From Winkia neuii (lineage in GTDB: Bacteria; Actinomycetota; Actinomycetes; Actinomycetales; Actinomycetaceae): a stretch of DNA of 64,000 bases. The position numbers and the translations under genes were made by a program. The notes beneath the pieces were generated by a model. It made no database searches. It was not told the DNA's origin and was given only the letters and a program-made list of their open reading frames with translations. The stretch lies in assembly GCF_029011175.1 (NCBI RefSeq), contig NZ_CP118946.1, positions 310,001 through 374,000 on the forward strand, in the 5' to 3' direction. Positions 40,403-49,415 of the stretch are shown here, piece after piece (position 1 is the stretch's first letter; each line of letters begins with the position of its first letter).

Positions 40403-40489
40403 GGAGAGTTGTCCGAGCGGCCGAAGGAGACGGTCTTGAAAACCGTTGTGTCAGCAATGGCACCAAGGGTTCGAATCCCTTACTCTCCG
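40403..40489 (+). tRNA. tRNA-Ser(TGA)
   Basis: Acceptor ggagagt/actctcc closes; the anticodon loop cttgaaa gives TGA; long variable arm and T arm ggttcgaatcc present. Its 3' end faces prophage 2 and is followed by a terminator that is also the first part of the flank repeat. Confidence 0.95.
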
Positions 40490-40619
40490 CTCTACCCCGC
40501 CATTCCGTTGGAATGGCGGGTTTTTCGTTGTAATAGTGCGGAAAAGGCCGAAGGGTGAATGTGCGGCGGTATGCGTCTATAGCCGCTAATTTGCAACAAA
40601 ATAGACCTAAAATAGACCC
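40488..40619 (+). repeat. left copy of inverted flank repeat / attachment-site remnant
   Basis: This stretch matches, in inverted orientation, 49009-49135 after tRNA-Ser(GCT). Conserved blocks include the terminator (ccgttggaatggcggg), tttttcgttg, gtgaatgtgcggc, ctatagccgctaa and atagacctaaaatag. The end contains two aaaatagacc copies 11 bases apart, like integrase arm sites. Confidence 0.75.
40496..40525 (+). terminator. terminator of tRNA-Ser(TGA)
   Basis: A perfect 11-bp stem cccgccattcc with ggaatggcggg and a three-base loop is followed by ttttt. It lies inside the flank repeat. Confidence 0.85.
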
Positions 40620-40627
40620 GAGTTCGC

Positions 40628-41014
40628 CTATTTTCTAGTAGTTAGTACAGCGAAGAGCGAGAATGCACCGCAAGCGAATCCAGTAATTCCGAGTCCTAAG
40701 TTAAATGCGGGCGGAAGGGTAAACGGAAAAACGGTAATAAGGCCGATTGCTAGGGCGATTAGGCCAGTAATTCTAGCGACAGCTAACCTGGTTGGAGTTG
40801 TCGCCCCGTCCTGGGAAGGATGATCTGCGGAGGAATCGCCTACCATTTGGCCTTTAGTGAGGCGATATTTTTGGGCTATAAGGCTAATTACAGCGGCACA
40901 TAGGGTGAAGACGCACGCCCCAATAGCGAACCAGGAGGAACGGTGCGAGGCCGAGGCTAAACAGATCAATGTAGCCGCTACTATGATGAACCAAGTTGTA
41001 TCGTTTTTTCTCAT
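40628..41014 (-). CDS. small membrane protein of unknown function
   Basis: 128 residues with four hydrophobic segments, at about residues 8-24, 29-46, 76-96 and 102-122 (ITGLIALAIGLITVFPFTLP and LGLGITGFACGAFSLFAVLT), in two pairs separated by a polar loop with acidic residues. No family is recognised. It lies just inside the left flank repeat, on the minus strand and in DNA richer in A and T than its surroundings, so it may be cargo of the integrated element rather than a phage structural gene. Confidence 0.5.
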   Translation of the reverse strand: MRKNDTTWFIIVAATLICLASASHRSSWFAIGACVFTLCAAVISLIAQKYRLTKGQMVGDSSADHPSQDGATTPTRLAVARITGLIALAIGLITVFPFTLPPAFNLGLGITGFACGAFSLFAVLTTRK

Positions 41015-41122
41015 GGCGCCAGAGTATAGGTCGCCTGTGCGAAATGATGACTCGCACTTCTGGGTTTATTCAAAAAATGTCTCTTAGAGCGGCGGGCTAT
41101 TAATAGAATTTATTCTGCTAGT

Positions 41123-41396
41123 CGCCATTTGAACCTAGAGGCGATGTTGGCTGCTGCCCACACCTAGGCTGTGCAACCCGCATGGCAGGAACCGTCGTCA
41201 GGATGGGAGTCACCGGCCCTGGGGCGGCCCGCCTACTAAACCAGATCGACATAACCATAAAACCGGCAACAATACGCCAATGGGAACACCGAGGAAAAAT
41301 AAAACACATAACCGAAAACGGGGAACCAAATACTGGATGGTAGACATACTCGCCTGCCGCGAATCGAACAAATATTCTAAACCAGGGATGACTTGA
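41123..41396 (+). pseudogene. decayed phage HTH (MerR/AlpA-like) gene
   Basis: Three frames carry successive pieces of one small HTH protein: RHLNLEAMLAAAHT (from 41123), then MGVTGPGAARLLNQIDITIKPATIRQWEHRGKI (from about 41203), then KYWMVDILACRE after a one-base shift near 41329. The middle stretch is a typical small phage/actinomycete HTH (GPGAARLL...IKPATIRQWEHRG). Stops and shifts between the pieces show decay. The rest of the 41015-41808 stretch contains no other convincing gene apart from the small reading described next. Confidence 0.55.
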
Positions 41397-41676
41397 CACT
41401 GTCACACGAAAAAATGATAGGCGAACGCCATAGGGAGGTGCCATAAAAACACCACGTAGTGTTCGCCAGGCACCGCCCTTAATCACACCCTCAACCATCC
41501 ACGGTCGGTCCCGGGTACGCCAAAAAGGATTCAGGGGTAAGGGCGCTAACTAGACCACCCGTGAACACGCAAGGATGGAAGAGGGGAGGGGTGGGCCCGT
41601 ATTTTGGGGTAGTTTCCGGGTGCAACCCACACGCAAACCGCAATAAACCCCCAACGGGCAAACAGTAGGAGCCCCC

Positions 41677-41808
41677 ATAACGACCCTCGCCCAATGCGAC
41701 CTAACCGGCTGGCGCATCCTAGACATCATCAAACCCACCATAGGCGGGCACGCCAAATTCCAACGCGTCCTACTCCAACCAACACCCCACACCGAAGGAA
41801 AAAGATAA
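41677..41808 (+). pseudogene. 43-codon reading with ATA in start position
   Basis: A clear ribosome site (gtaggag) stands five bases before ATA at 41677; the frame then reads TTLAQCDLTGWRILDIIKPT..., and its stop overlaps the HNH gene's ATG (taatg). No standard start codon precedes it. It probably was a small coupled gene whose ATG mutated to ATA. Function unknown. Confidence 0.35.
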
Positions 41809-42104
41809 TGCCTGAGAAGATGGGCCGCAACAACCGCGAGTACGTTCGCCGCGCCCACGCCCTCAAACGCCGCGTAAGACTCGAACGCCTACCCTGCTGG
41901 ATCTGCGGGCAACCCATCGACACCACACTACCGTTCACGCACAAGGACGCCTTCACCGCCGACCACGTACGCGAACTACACAAAGGCGGCTCACTACTCG
42001 GAGCGCTCATGCCAGCACACCGAGGCTGCAACAGTAGGAGATCCAACAAGAAGCGCAGCACGCAGACCGTTCTCAAACCCGTGAAGACCTCACGCAAATG
42101 GTAA
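41808..42104 (+). CDS. HNH endonuclease
   Basis: 98 residues from ATG 41808. Motif: CWICGQPIDTTLPFTHKDAFTADHVRELHKGGS...MPAHRGCNSRRSNKK, with the two zinc CxxC pairs partly present (CWIC; the second replaced by H..C) and the ADHV/HxxCN nuclease core. Small HNH proteins stand near the terminase of many cos-type phages and help cut genome ends. Here it lies left of the terminase small subunit, as expected. A longer reading from 41694 has no ribosome site and an improbable Arg/Pro/His-rich start. Confidence 0.8.
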   Translation: MPEKMGRNNREYVRRAHALKRRVRLERLPCWICGQPIDTTLPFTHKDAFTADHVRELHKGGSLLGALMPAHRGCNSRRSNKKRSTQTVLKPVKTSRKW

Positions 42105-42370
42105 GACCAATAAGGCCTAAGAATAAGCGAGGCAAGAGGCTTTCAAAGGCATGCATAAACTGTAAGGCTACGACACGGTAAACGCTCAGCGTAACCCACA
42201 CGGTGAAACGTAAAAGCGCAGGTAGGAGACGCTTACGGGGGTGGGGGGATGCCCCCGGCCCCCCTCTAGGTTGAGGCACACGGGCAAACTCGCACTTTCC
42301 CTCCCCACACTGGGGCGGTGTACACCCTGCTGCGGCGAGGGCACCCGGATATACGAATAGGAGGCTGATT

Positions 42371-42856
42371 ATGAGGCCATGTGGCACTATGGCAGCCTAC
42401 ACGCGCCACCGCCGCCACGGGGAAGAACCATGCCCCGCATGTAAGGAAGCTAAACGGTTACAAACGGCTGAGCGGCGCGCAAAAAAGCGTGCCCAGGCAA
42501 AAGCTGTTGCCGAAGGCAGACCGACCCCACCAGCAAGGCCTGTAAGGCGGGAGAAAAAACCGTATGCGGTAAAAGCTTCCGAGGAATGTATCCCCGCCAC
42601 GACTTTCCCGGCTGCCCCGCCTAAACCAGAGACATTTGACCGGCTGGAGTATGACCGGTTACACGAGAACCTAAACATTGTTGATCATGCTCTCTTCGAG
42701 GCATCCCCGGGGGACGTGGCCAGGCTTTCTAAGCGCCGCCAAGAAATCGAAGAGGCTATTTTCGCCCTGCTTAAGCGGGGGAAGAAGAAAGGCGGGAACG
42801 CGTTAGATGAGCTCGCAAGACGCCGCGCGCAAAGGCCGACAGAGGCCACGGCTTGA
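42371..42856 (+). CDS. terminase small subunit (probable)
   Basis: 161 residues with ribosome site taggaggc. The N-terminus CGTMAAYTRHRRHGEEPCPACKEAKR is a zinc-knuckle-like motif common in small proteins just before actinobacterial terminases; then a basic helical region and a coiled end (SPGDVARLSKRRQEIEEAIFALLKRG). It overlaps the large subunit by 50 bases. It would recognise the packaging site. Bases 42105-42370 before it have no gene. The role is assigned from position and pattern. Confidence 0.65.
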   Translation: MRPCGTMAAYTRHRRHGEEPCPACKEAKRLQTAERRAKKRAQAKAVAEGRPTPPARPVRREKKPYAVKASEECIPATTFPAAPPKPETFDRLEYDRLHENLNIVDHALFEASPGDVARLSKRRQEIEEAIFALLKRGKKKGGNALDELARRRAQRPTEATA

Positions 42857-44275
42857 ACACTACCCGGCCTATTTCACTACTGCCGGCCAGGACGTTGCCG
42901 ATCTTGCCGCCCTGGCCGGTCTGGACCTGTTGGACTGGCAAAAGTACGTGCTGGAAAAGTCTTTGGGCGAGCAGAAGGGAGGGCATTGGGCTGCTAGCGA
43001 GGTCGGTCTTATCGTGCCCCGCCAAAATGGTAAGAACGTGATCCTTGAGGCTCGGGAACTGGCTGGCCTGTTCTTGTTGGGTGAGAACCTGCTGATTCAT
43101 ACCGCGCACGAGTTCAAAACGGCGGGTGAGGCATTCTTGTCTATGAAGAACAGGATTTTGTCATGCCCGGACTTGGCCGAGTACGTGCTCGGTTGGGAGG
43201 GGGACCCGGACGCTAACATTCGGGGTATTCGCACCGCGCACGGGTTTGAGGCAATCGAGTTAAGACGGGCCGTCGCCTGAAATACGCTACAAGGACAGCT
43301 GGGGCAGGGCGTGGTTTCACTGCCGATTTTTTGGCCTTAGATGAGGCTTACGCGCTAACTGAGGAACAGCAGGCGGCTATCTTCTCGACCCTGGCGGCTA
43401 GGTCCCTGCAGGGCAGTCCGCAGATCTGGTACACCTCTAGTGCTGGTATGCCGGCTTCTACCGTGCTCGCACGGTTGCGTGAGCGTGGCATGAGCAAGGA
43501 CGGTGAGGACGGGCTGGCCTATTTTGAGTGGTCAGCAGCCGATGAGGCAGACCCAGAAGATAAGGACACTTGGGCTCTGGCTAACCCGTCGTTGGGGTAT
43601 TTCATTTCTGAGGGGTTTGTGGCCAGTGAAAAGAATGCCCTCGATGAGGAGAAATTCAAACGCGAACGCCTAGGCATTTGGGCTGAGGAAGCAGAAGACC
43701 CCCCAGTGATTGCCCCTTCTGATTGGCAGGCCTGTTTCGATAATGCTTCACAGATTGGGCAGAGCGTGTGTTTTGGGGTGGATATTCCGCCCTCGCGTGA
43801 GAGCGCGGTAATAGCCGCAGCATCCTTACGCGAAGATGGGATGACGCACGTTGAGATTGTTGAACAAGACTACGGCACTTCTTGGCTACCGGCCCGACTG
43901 CAGGAGTTACAGGCGGCTTATCCGACCTCCAAGCTGGTTATTGATGCTGGCGGGGCGGTTGGGGCCCTGGAGGCAGATCTAGCCAGGTTCAGGGTGCGGG
44001 CTAACCGTGTGGGCGGGCGTGATTACGGGCAGGCTTGCGGCCTGTTTTTTGATCTTTCTGGCGAGCACAAGCTACGCCACATCGGCAAAGAACAGTTGAC
44101 TGACGCGGTCAGTGCGGCCCGTATCCAACCCATGGGTGAATCACTGTGGAAGTGGAAGCGTAAGCACTCTCTAGCGGATATTTCCCCACTAGTAGCTACC
44201 TCCCTGGCGGTGTTAGGAGCCCACCGCCTACTAAGAAAACGCAAGCAGGGACGCAGAAGACTCCTGGTTGTCTAA
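42807..44275 (+). pseudogene. terminase large subunit, broken by a frameshift
   Basis: The first frame (42807-43280) contains the ATPase half, including VGLIVPRQNGKN (P-loop-like motif) and IHTAHEFKTAGEAF; it stops at 43278-43280. A second frame (beginning about 43265, long ORF 43331-44275) continues with GRRLKYATRTAGAGRGFTADF, LALDEAYAL (Walker B-like) and the nuclease half (CFGVDIPPSRES..., LVIDAGGAVGALE). About one base is missing near 43265-43275. A working terminase cannot be made, so prophage 2 cannot package DNA unless the base call is wrong. Confidence 0.85.
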
Positions 44276-44305
44276 ATCAAACCTATGGAAGGAGCCCCTC
44301 TTTTG

Positions 44306-45712
44306 ATGAATCTTGACAAAGTTGGCGGTCTCGATGCTGGCGAGCTGGCCTTGCTGCGAAAGATCGGGGCCCGGGTGAGTGCGCATCAGGCCGATAATCT
44401 GCAACTACAGGCCTGGTATGACGCGAAAGTGAAAGTCCCGAACCTGGGTCTTGCTCTACCGGAGCGGACCGGCTCGCGGGTGAGGACAGTGGCGGGCTGG
44501 CCTGGCATGGTTGTAGACGCTTTGGAAGAACGCCTCGATATTGATGGGTTTGACGGGCCCACGCGTGAGGCAGCAGGTCAGATTTGGGCAGAAAACTACT
44601 TGGATTCACAGTACTCAGAAGCCCACATTGAAGCTCTGGTGCACGGGGTCGCCTTTATCGTTACTGATAAGGGCGGGCCGGGAGACCCGCAGGTGGTTAT
44701 TACTGTGGAGTCCCCACTGACCACGAGCGGGATTTGGGACCCGGTACGCCGCCGCCTCTCGGCTGCCGCCACTTTCATTACTGACCCGGAAAACCCTGCC
44801 CGCGTGTTGGCTGCTACCTTGTACCTACCTAATGAGACTATCCAGCTAGATGGGGACGGTACCGGCGCGTTGCAGGCTCGTGACAGTATCGCCCATAATT
44901 TGGGCCGTCCCACGGTGGAGTGTTTAGTCAATCGTCCTCGTACTTCTAAGCCGTGGGGGCGCTCAGAGATTACTGAGCCGATTATTTCTTATACGCAAGC
45001 TGCTATCCGCACTCTTTTGCGGGCGGAGATTGGTTCAGAGTTCTTTTCTGCCCCGCAACGGTACGTGTTGAACATGAGTGAGGACATGTTCGGCCCGGAT
45101 AGGTCGATGGCTGAGCAGGCCCTGAAAATGTATGCGGGCCACATGATGATGTTTAGTGCGGGAGATCCGGATGATCCGGTACCCCAGTTGGGCCAGTTCG
45201 CGGCTTCTAGTCCGGCACCATTTATTGAGATGGTGAAAATGTATGCGCAAATGGTTGCGGGCGAGGCCGCCTTGCCGCCCACCTATTTAGGGTTTGTGAC
45301 AGACAACCCGGCTTCAGCGGATCAGATTAGGGCTACTGAGGCAAGGCATGTAAAGCGTGCTGAACGCCGTCAGCGTACTTTTGGGCGGGCCTGGCAGGCA
45401 GCTCTTACTACTGCTGTCGCATTAGGTGGGGGCACGTTCCCTGATAACAGGTTGGCGGTGCGGTGGAAAGATGCTTCTACCCCGACTAAGGCGGCTACTA
45501 CTGACGCGGTAGTTAAACAGGTCCAGGCCGGGATTTTGCCGACTAATAGTCCGGTTACTTTCCACGAGCTTGGTTTTGACGAGGCCGCCACTAACCAGCT
45601 CTTACAGGCCCAGGCGCAAATATCTCGCCAGCAGGTAATGCTAGCAACCCTTGCTGGCGGGCAGCTGAATGGGCCGGGTGCGGGGGTAGATAGGGGCCCT
45701 GGGGGCGAATGA
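44306..45712 (+). CDS. phage portal protein
   Basis: About 468 residues. I prefer ATG 44306 or TTG 44303 to the ATG at 44285 because the aaggag ribosome site lies between. Portal hallmarks: N-terminal VSAHQADNLQLQAWYDAKVK, central wing and stem regions, YTQAAIRTLLRAEIGSEFFSAPQRYVL, ATRHVKRAERRQRTFG near the C-terminus (as a slightly varied ARHVKRAERRQRTFG). The family is the SPP1 gp6-like group in actinobacterial phages. It forms the DNA channel at one head vertex. The MuF gene follows within 14 bases. The frame is intact even though neighbouring terminase is broken. Confidence 0.85.
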   Translation: MNLDKVGGLDAGELALLRKIGARVSAHQADNLQLQAWYDAKVKVPNLGLALPERTGSRVRTVAGWPGMVVDALEERLDIDGFDGPTREAAGQIWAENYLDSQYSEAHIEALVHGVAFIVTDKGGPGDPQVVITVESPLTTSGIWDPVRRRLSAAATFITDPENPARVLAATLYLPNETIQLDGDGTGALQARDSIAHNLGRPTVECLVNRPRTSKPWGRSEITEPIISYTQAAIRTLLRAEIGSEFFSAPQRYVLNMSEDMFGPDRSMAEQALKMYAGHMMMFSAGDPDDPVPQLGQFAASSPAPFIEMVKMYAQMVAGEAALPPTYLGFVTDNPASADQIRATEARHVKRAERRQRTFGRAWQAALTTAVALGGGTFPDNRLAVRWKDASTPTKAATTDAVVKQVQAGILPTNSPVTFHELGFDEAATNQLLQAQAQISRQQVMLATLAGGQLNGPGAGVDRGPGGE

Positions 45713-45725
45713 GTAAGGAGGAGGT

Positions 45726-46982
45726 ATGGCCGATCCTTCGGTAGAACTAGAGGACCTGTATAAGGCTCTTGAGGGCCGCTATTTTGGTAGTGCCCGCCTG
45801 GAGATGGAAGCCCTAATGGAAGTCCTCTTCGCGCGGGCAACCCAGGGGGCGAAAAAGGTCTGGGCTGCCCGCCCAGAAGACAAGGAAGAACTAGACGAGT
45901 ATCTGTTCAATCAGCTTGTTGAACTCTCGCAGGGGCCATTGTGTCAGAGCGCGGATGATGTGGGAGCCCGCTATGTGAGTGTTCACCGCGCAGAGCAAGG
46001 CGCTGGCACTTCCCTGCCGCTTATAACCCCGCAAAGGGAAGGCAAACAGCTCCTAGGTGCTCACGCCCGCACGGTAATGGACGTACTTGCCTCGAAGGGC
46101 CAGTATGAGGCAGAAAAACGCTTCACCGGTATCTACGGGGACCTGGTGCTAAACAGGGTGCGTAACACGGTAAAACTATCAGCTAAGGCTGCTGGTAATA
46201 AATGGTGCCGTGTGCCTGAGGCGGGGGCTTGCCCGTTCTGTCTGATGCTGGCCTCACGCGGGGCTGTCTACGAGGATAAAACTACTGCTACCCGCTCTCA
46301 GGGCGGGAGCCGCTACCATGCGCACTGTAAATGCACGGCTGTGGAAATCCTGCACGAGGCCGACGTACCACCAGCTGCCCGCAGAGCGTGGGATCTGACC
46401 GAGAAATTCAACCTACGCACCGTTACAGACTGGGCCGCTGCCCGTAAAGACCCCGCCATCATTGAATACCTGCTAGACAACGGGATTAGAGACGACCCAA
46501 CCCGCACGGTAAGGCTCGGGCCAATGCTCCACCCGGAAATCCCTACCCTGGACCCTTTAGGGCCGCTACCAAGACCAACCCTAGAAGACTTCGACGTAAA
46601 CTGCTTCGGTAAATCACAGAAACGGAAGAGCGGGAAAATAAAGTACTATGGGGGCCACCTCTACGGTACCGGTATTCCAGGCAAAACCGAGTTCCCAGCA
46701 TCATGGACAGCCGACGACATCATCTACGCTACAGAACTAACCCTGAGAGAACCGCAGAGAATTGTACCTAGAGGGTCGCAGCGAACTAGTCATTTCAGGG
46801 AAGTGCATGGTGTAGTAGTGGAGGTCTCTTTCTATCAAGTTAGTCCATTGGAGGAGCCCGTCTATAGGCACTCTGTTCCGATTAATGGCAACGGAGTATA
46901 CTTTCGTGGAGAAGACGGTGTTGTAATGGCACGGCCGATTGATGTGTCTATTCTAGGAAGGGGAAGTTATGGACATCATTAG
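45726..46982 (+). CDS. MuF-type head protein fused to EndoU-like RNase toxin domain
   Basis: 418 residues with ribosome site aaggaggagg. Residues 1-215 are a MuF-like domain: the helical N-part and the CPFC...RYHAHCKCTAVE cysteine/histidine set at about bases 46228-46350. Residues about 300-410 are an EndoU-type domain: YYGGHLYGTGIPGKTEFPASWT at the start, which matches bacterial EndoU toxins closely, then HGVVVEVSF and HSVPINGNGVYF. EndoU cuts RNA at uridines. I cannot assign the usual catalytic lysine with confidence. The start of the next gene lies inside its end. It remains fully open in a prophage whose other genes are decaying. Confidence 0.78.
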   Translation: MADPSVELEDLYKALEGRYFGSARLEMEALMEVLFARATQGAKKVWAARPEDKEELDEYLFNQLVELSQGPLCQSADDVGARYVSVHRAEQGAGTSLPLITPQREGKQLLGAHARTVMDVLASKGQYEAEKRFTGIYGDLVLNRVRNTVKLSAKAAGNKWCRVPEAGACPFCLMLASRGAVYEDKTTATRSQGGSRYHAHCKCTAVEILHEADVPPAARRAWDLTEKFNLRTVTDWAAARKDPAIIEYLLDNGIRDDPTRTVRLGPMLHPEIPTLDPLGPLPRPTLEDFDVNCFGKSQKRKSGKIKYYGGHLYGTGIPGKTEFPASWTADDIIYATELTLREPQRIVPRGSQRTSHFREVHGVVVEVSFYQVSPLEEPVYRHSVPINGNGVYFRGEDGVVMARPIDVSILGRGSYGHH

Positions 46983-47283
46983 CCGCCAGTTCTTCCCTCA
47001 TCTAGAAGGTAGGGTGGTTGAAAATATTTGGCCCTATCTGACTGGTGAATATCAGAAAATAGTCAATTTTGATGCAAGCGTGGGGGAGTTTTGGGATGCC
47101 ATGGGCTCTGCCCTTGAAGGGGCGAGCGTTGCAGGGTACCGGGTCCCAGAAGAACTACTAAAAGCGGTTGAAGAAGAGTGCGACGATTTAAGCTACGCAC
47201 CAGATAGCATTGACCGCTGGATCGCGACTCGTTTTCTTGACAAGATTCGTGCTTTTGATGATGTGCCCGCTAGTGTTAGTTAG
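46969..47283 (+). CDS. putative immunity protein to second MuF-EndoU toxin
   Basis: 104 residues. It begins inside the toxin gene (14-base overlap), after a ggaagtt stretch, and is intact. The sequence is helical and mildly acidic (FFPHLEGRVVENIWPYLTGEY..., VPEELLKAVEEECDDL..., RWIATRFLDKIRAF), as in many small immunity proteins. It is not evidently related to the gene after the first MuF toxin (1659-1952). A terminator follows and separates it from the scaffold gene, again as in prophage 1. Confidence 0.6.
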   Translation: MDIISRQFFPHLEGRVVENIWPYLTGEYQKIVNFDASVGEFWDAMGSALEGASVAGYRVPEELLKAVEEECDDLSYAPDSIDRWIATRFLDKIRAFDDVPASVS

Positions 47284-47310
47284 CTGATCGCTGGCTGCTT
47301 GTTATTCTTG

Positions 47311-47340
47311 CCCGCCTGGGGTTTTTCCTGGGTGGGTTTT
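47311..47340 (+). terminator. terminator after second toxin/immunity pair
   Basis: The ten-base arms cccgcctggg and cctgggtggg pair fully if G-U pairs are allowed, around gttttt, and tttt follows. The position matches the hairpins after the first toxin/immunity pair. Confidence 0.6.
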
Positions 47341-47422
47341 GTTTTACCCGAAATATTGGTCCCGGCATGGGGTTTTATCTCCCGACATGGGAAACCGTTT
47401 TTGAGAGGAAAGGTTAGTTATT

Positions 47423-47905
47423 ATGGCTGAGGCGAAGATCAGCTCTGAGGTTGAAGAAGAATCCGCAAAGGCTGTAGCTGAGGGCGAGTCCGCTCCTGAC
47501 AAGGAGGTGGATTGGCAGGCTGAGGCGAAAAAGTGGAAGGTTCTCTCACGTAAGCACGAGGCTAACGAGAAGGCGCTAGCGTCTAAAGCATCCGAGTACG
47601 ATAAGTATTTGGAGTCTCAGAAAACTGAGGAGCAAAAACGCGTTGAGGCCCTCCAGAGGGCCGAGAAGGAACGCGATGAGGCTAACGCGAGCCTGGCTCG
47701 TATGGCTGCAGGGATCAAGTACGGGCTTTCCGAAGAAGACCTGGCCTTGCTGGGTGCGGGCGAGGATTTCGAGGAAAGGGCTAAAACCCTGGCTGAACGC
47801 CTAAAAGCCGGAAGCCCGGTGCGGGCGCGTTCTGCCACCCAGGGGGTAGAAGCCGGCAGTACTGTTTCTGATGATTTCCTTGGCGAGGTGCTGCGCTCAC
47901 GCTAA
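47423..47905 (+). CDS. phage scaffold protein
   Basis: 160 residues with ribosome site gaggaaagg. Charged, helical, with a long coiled coil (about residues 28-100; KWKVLSRKHEANEKALASKA and EEQKRVEALQRAEKERDEA) and a LSEEDLALLGAGEDFEERAKTLAERL segment seen in DUF4355-like scaffolds. It lies before the capsid gene. It differs from the prophage 1 scaffold, showing that the two prophages belong to different phage groups. The frame is intact. Confidence 0.75.
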   Translation: MAEAKISSEVEEESAKAVAEGESAPDKEVDWQAEAKKWKVLSRKHEANEKALASKASEYDKYLESQKTEEQKRVEALQRAEKERDEANASLARMAAGIKYGLSEEDLALLGAGEDFEERAKTLAERLKAGSPVRARSATQGVEAGSTVSDDFLGEVLRSR

Positions 47906-48027
47906 AGCGCTGTTTCCCTTTCGCAATCACAAATTTTTTTAGTCATTTGTTTTGGCCGCCTAACCGGGCGGCCTTTCGTGTTTAAAACACGAGTTTTCCC
48001 ATGAACGTAAAAGGAGAAAAGAACATT

Positions 48028-49089
48028 ATGGGTACTTATAACAAGATTGTGGGTCGCTCCCAGACTGGTGAGCAGCTGATCCCACCGGAACAGGTAAAAG
48101 CAATCCTGCAAGATACTCCGAAGTCTTCTGTTGTCCTGGATAAGGCAGTAAAGGCTCGCATGTCTACCACAAAGCAGACCCAGCCGGTCCTGGCGACTTT
48201 GCCGGACGCCTACTGGGTTAACGGTGATACCGGGCTGAAACAGACTAGTGAGGCAACCTGGAAGGGCCAGACCATGACCGCTGAAGAACTAGCGGTTATC
48301 GTCCCGATCCCGGACGCGGTTGCTGATGATACTTCTATTAACCTGTGGGAGGCAGTAAAACCCCTGCTAGCTGAAGCACTAGGCAAGAAGATAGACCAGG
48401 CCGTCATCTTTGGTACGGACAAGCCTACTAGCTGGCCGGACGCTCTTACAGCCGGGGCCGAGGCTGCTGGTAACAGTGTAAAGCTGACAGCAAAGAAGAA
48501 TGTTGGGGACGCGGTTATTGAGCTGGGCGAGAAGATGGCAGCCCAGGGGTTTGGTATTAACGGGTTTATTTCCCGGCCCGGCCTGGACTGGAAGCTACGC
48601 GGCCTAAAGGATGCTAACGGCCAGCCCATCTACGGCGGTAAACTCTCTGAGGCCCAGCCAGCCACCCTGTTCGGTTTCCCGCTAAACCCGGTAATTAATG
48701 GGGCTTGGGATGCTGCTGCGGCAGAACTGCTAGCCGTGGATTGGTCCAAGGTCGTTATCGGTACCCGCCAGGATATTACTTACAAGATCTTCGAAGAAGG
48801 CGTCATCTCTGACGAGAATGGCAAGGTCATCCTAAACCTCATGCAGCAGGACACTAAGGCTATGCGCGTGGTTATGCGCCTGGGATACCAGGTTATTAAC
48901 CCGCCCACCAGGGTCGCCGGCGGAGCGGTAATACTTGCGCCCTTTGAGCATGTACGCTTCCACGCTGCCCACACACCCTGCCCATGCCCCAAACAAAGCT
49001 GTGGCTATTTTAGGTCTATCTTGTTGCACTTTAGCGGCTATAGGCACACACTGCCGCACATTCACTCTTTGGAATTTCCAGCACCATAA
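48028..49089 (+). pseudogene. major capsid protein, 3' end replaced by attachment-site sequence
   Basis: I placed the start at ATG 48028 (ribosome site aaaggagaa); the ATG at 48001 precedes that site. HK97-fold pattern: PEQVKAILQDTPKSSVVLDKA at the N-terminus, WVNGDTGLKQTSEATWKG (E-loop), ADDTSINLWEAVKPLLAEALGKKIDQAVIFG (spine), and DTKAMRVVMRLGYQVINPP (end of the A domain). After about 48920 the family sequence fades, and from 49009 the frame reads the inverted flank repeat to a chance stop at 49087-49089. Tail, lysis and integrase genes that should follow are absent, so a deletion removed the right part of prophage 2. Confidence 0.8.
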
Positions 49090-49135
49090 CAACGAAAAAC
49101 CCCGCCATTCCAACGGAACAGCGGGGTCAGAGCGG
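49009..49135 (-). repeat. right copy of inverted flank repeat / attachment-site remnant
   Basis: On the minus strand this reads like 40488-40619: terminator, tttttcgttg, gtgaatgtgcggc, ctatagccgctaa and atagacctaaaatag occur in the same order and spacing with scattered mismatches. The two copies face each other across prophage 2. Confidence 0.75.
49095..49126 (-). terminator. terminator of tRNA-Ser(GCT)
   Basis: On the minus strand ccccgctgttcc pairs with ggaatggcgggg (one G-U pair) over a three-base loop and is followed by ttttt. Confidence 0.8.
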
Positions 49136-49219
49136 AGACGATGGGATTTGAACCCACGAGGGGCGAACGCCCCAACCTCCTTAGCAGGGAGGCGCACTAG
49201 GCCACTATGCGACGTCTCC
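49133..49219 (-). tRNA. tRNA-Ser(GCT)
   Basis: Acceptor ggagacg/cgtctcc closes; anticodon loop ctgctaa gives GCT; long variable arm and standard T arm. It converges on tRNA-Ser(TGA), with prophage 2 between their 3' ends. Confidence 0.95.
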
Positions 49220-49415
49220 ACCGGCAAGCCTACCCAAATTTACGTCCTGTTCACAAACTGATTCGCGGAAGAAAGGCTAAGTTCACACAAAAGCTGCTCT
49301 GCCGTCCTCTTCTGGCACCTACTTTCGGCCCATAACCTGCCTCCTGCTATCTTGTGCGGACCATGGCGATTGCGCCTAAACTTGGGACCACTCTGACAAG
49401 GGCGGGGCTGATTCG

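Noticed and set aside
40361-40558. 65-codon frame across tRNA-Ser(TGA)
   Set aside because: It is the tRNA gene and its terminator read as protein.
41118-41694. Minus-strand open frames of 126 and 67 codons
   Set aside because: They lie opposite a recognisable decayed HTH gene and have no family-like sequence or ribosome site.
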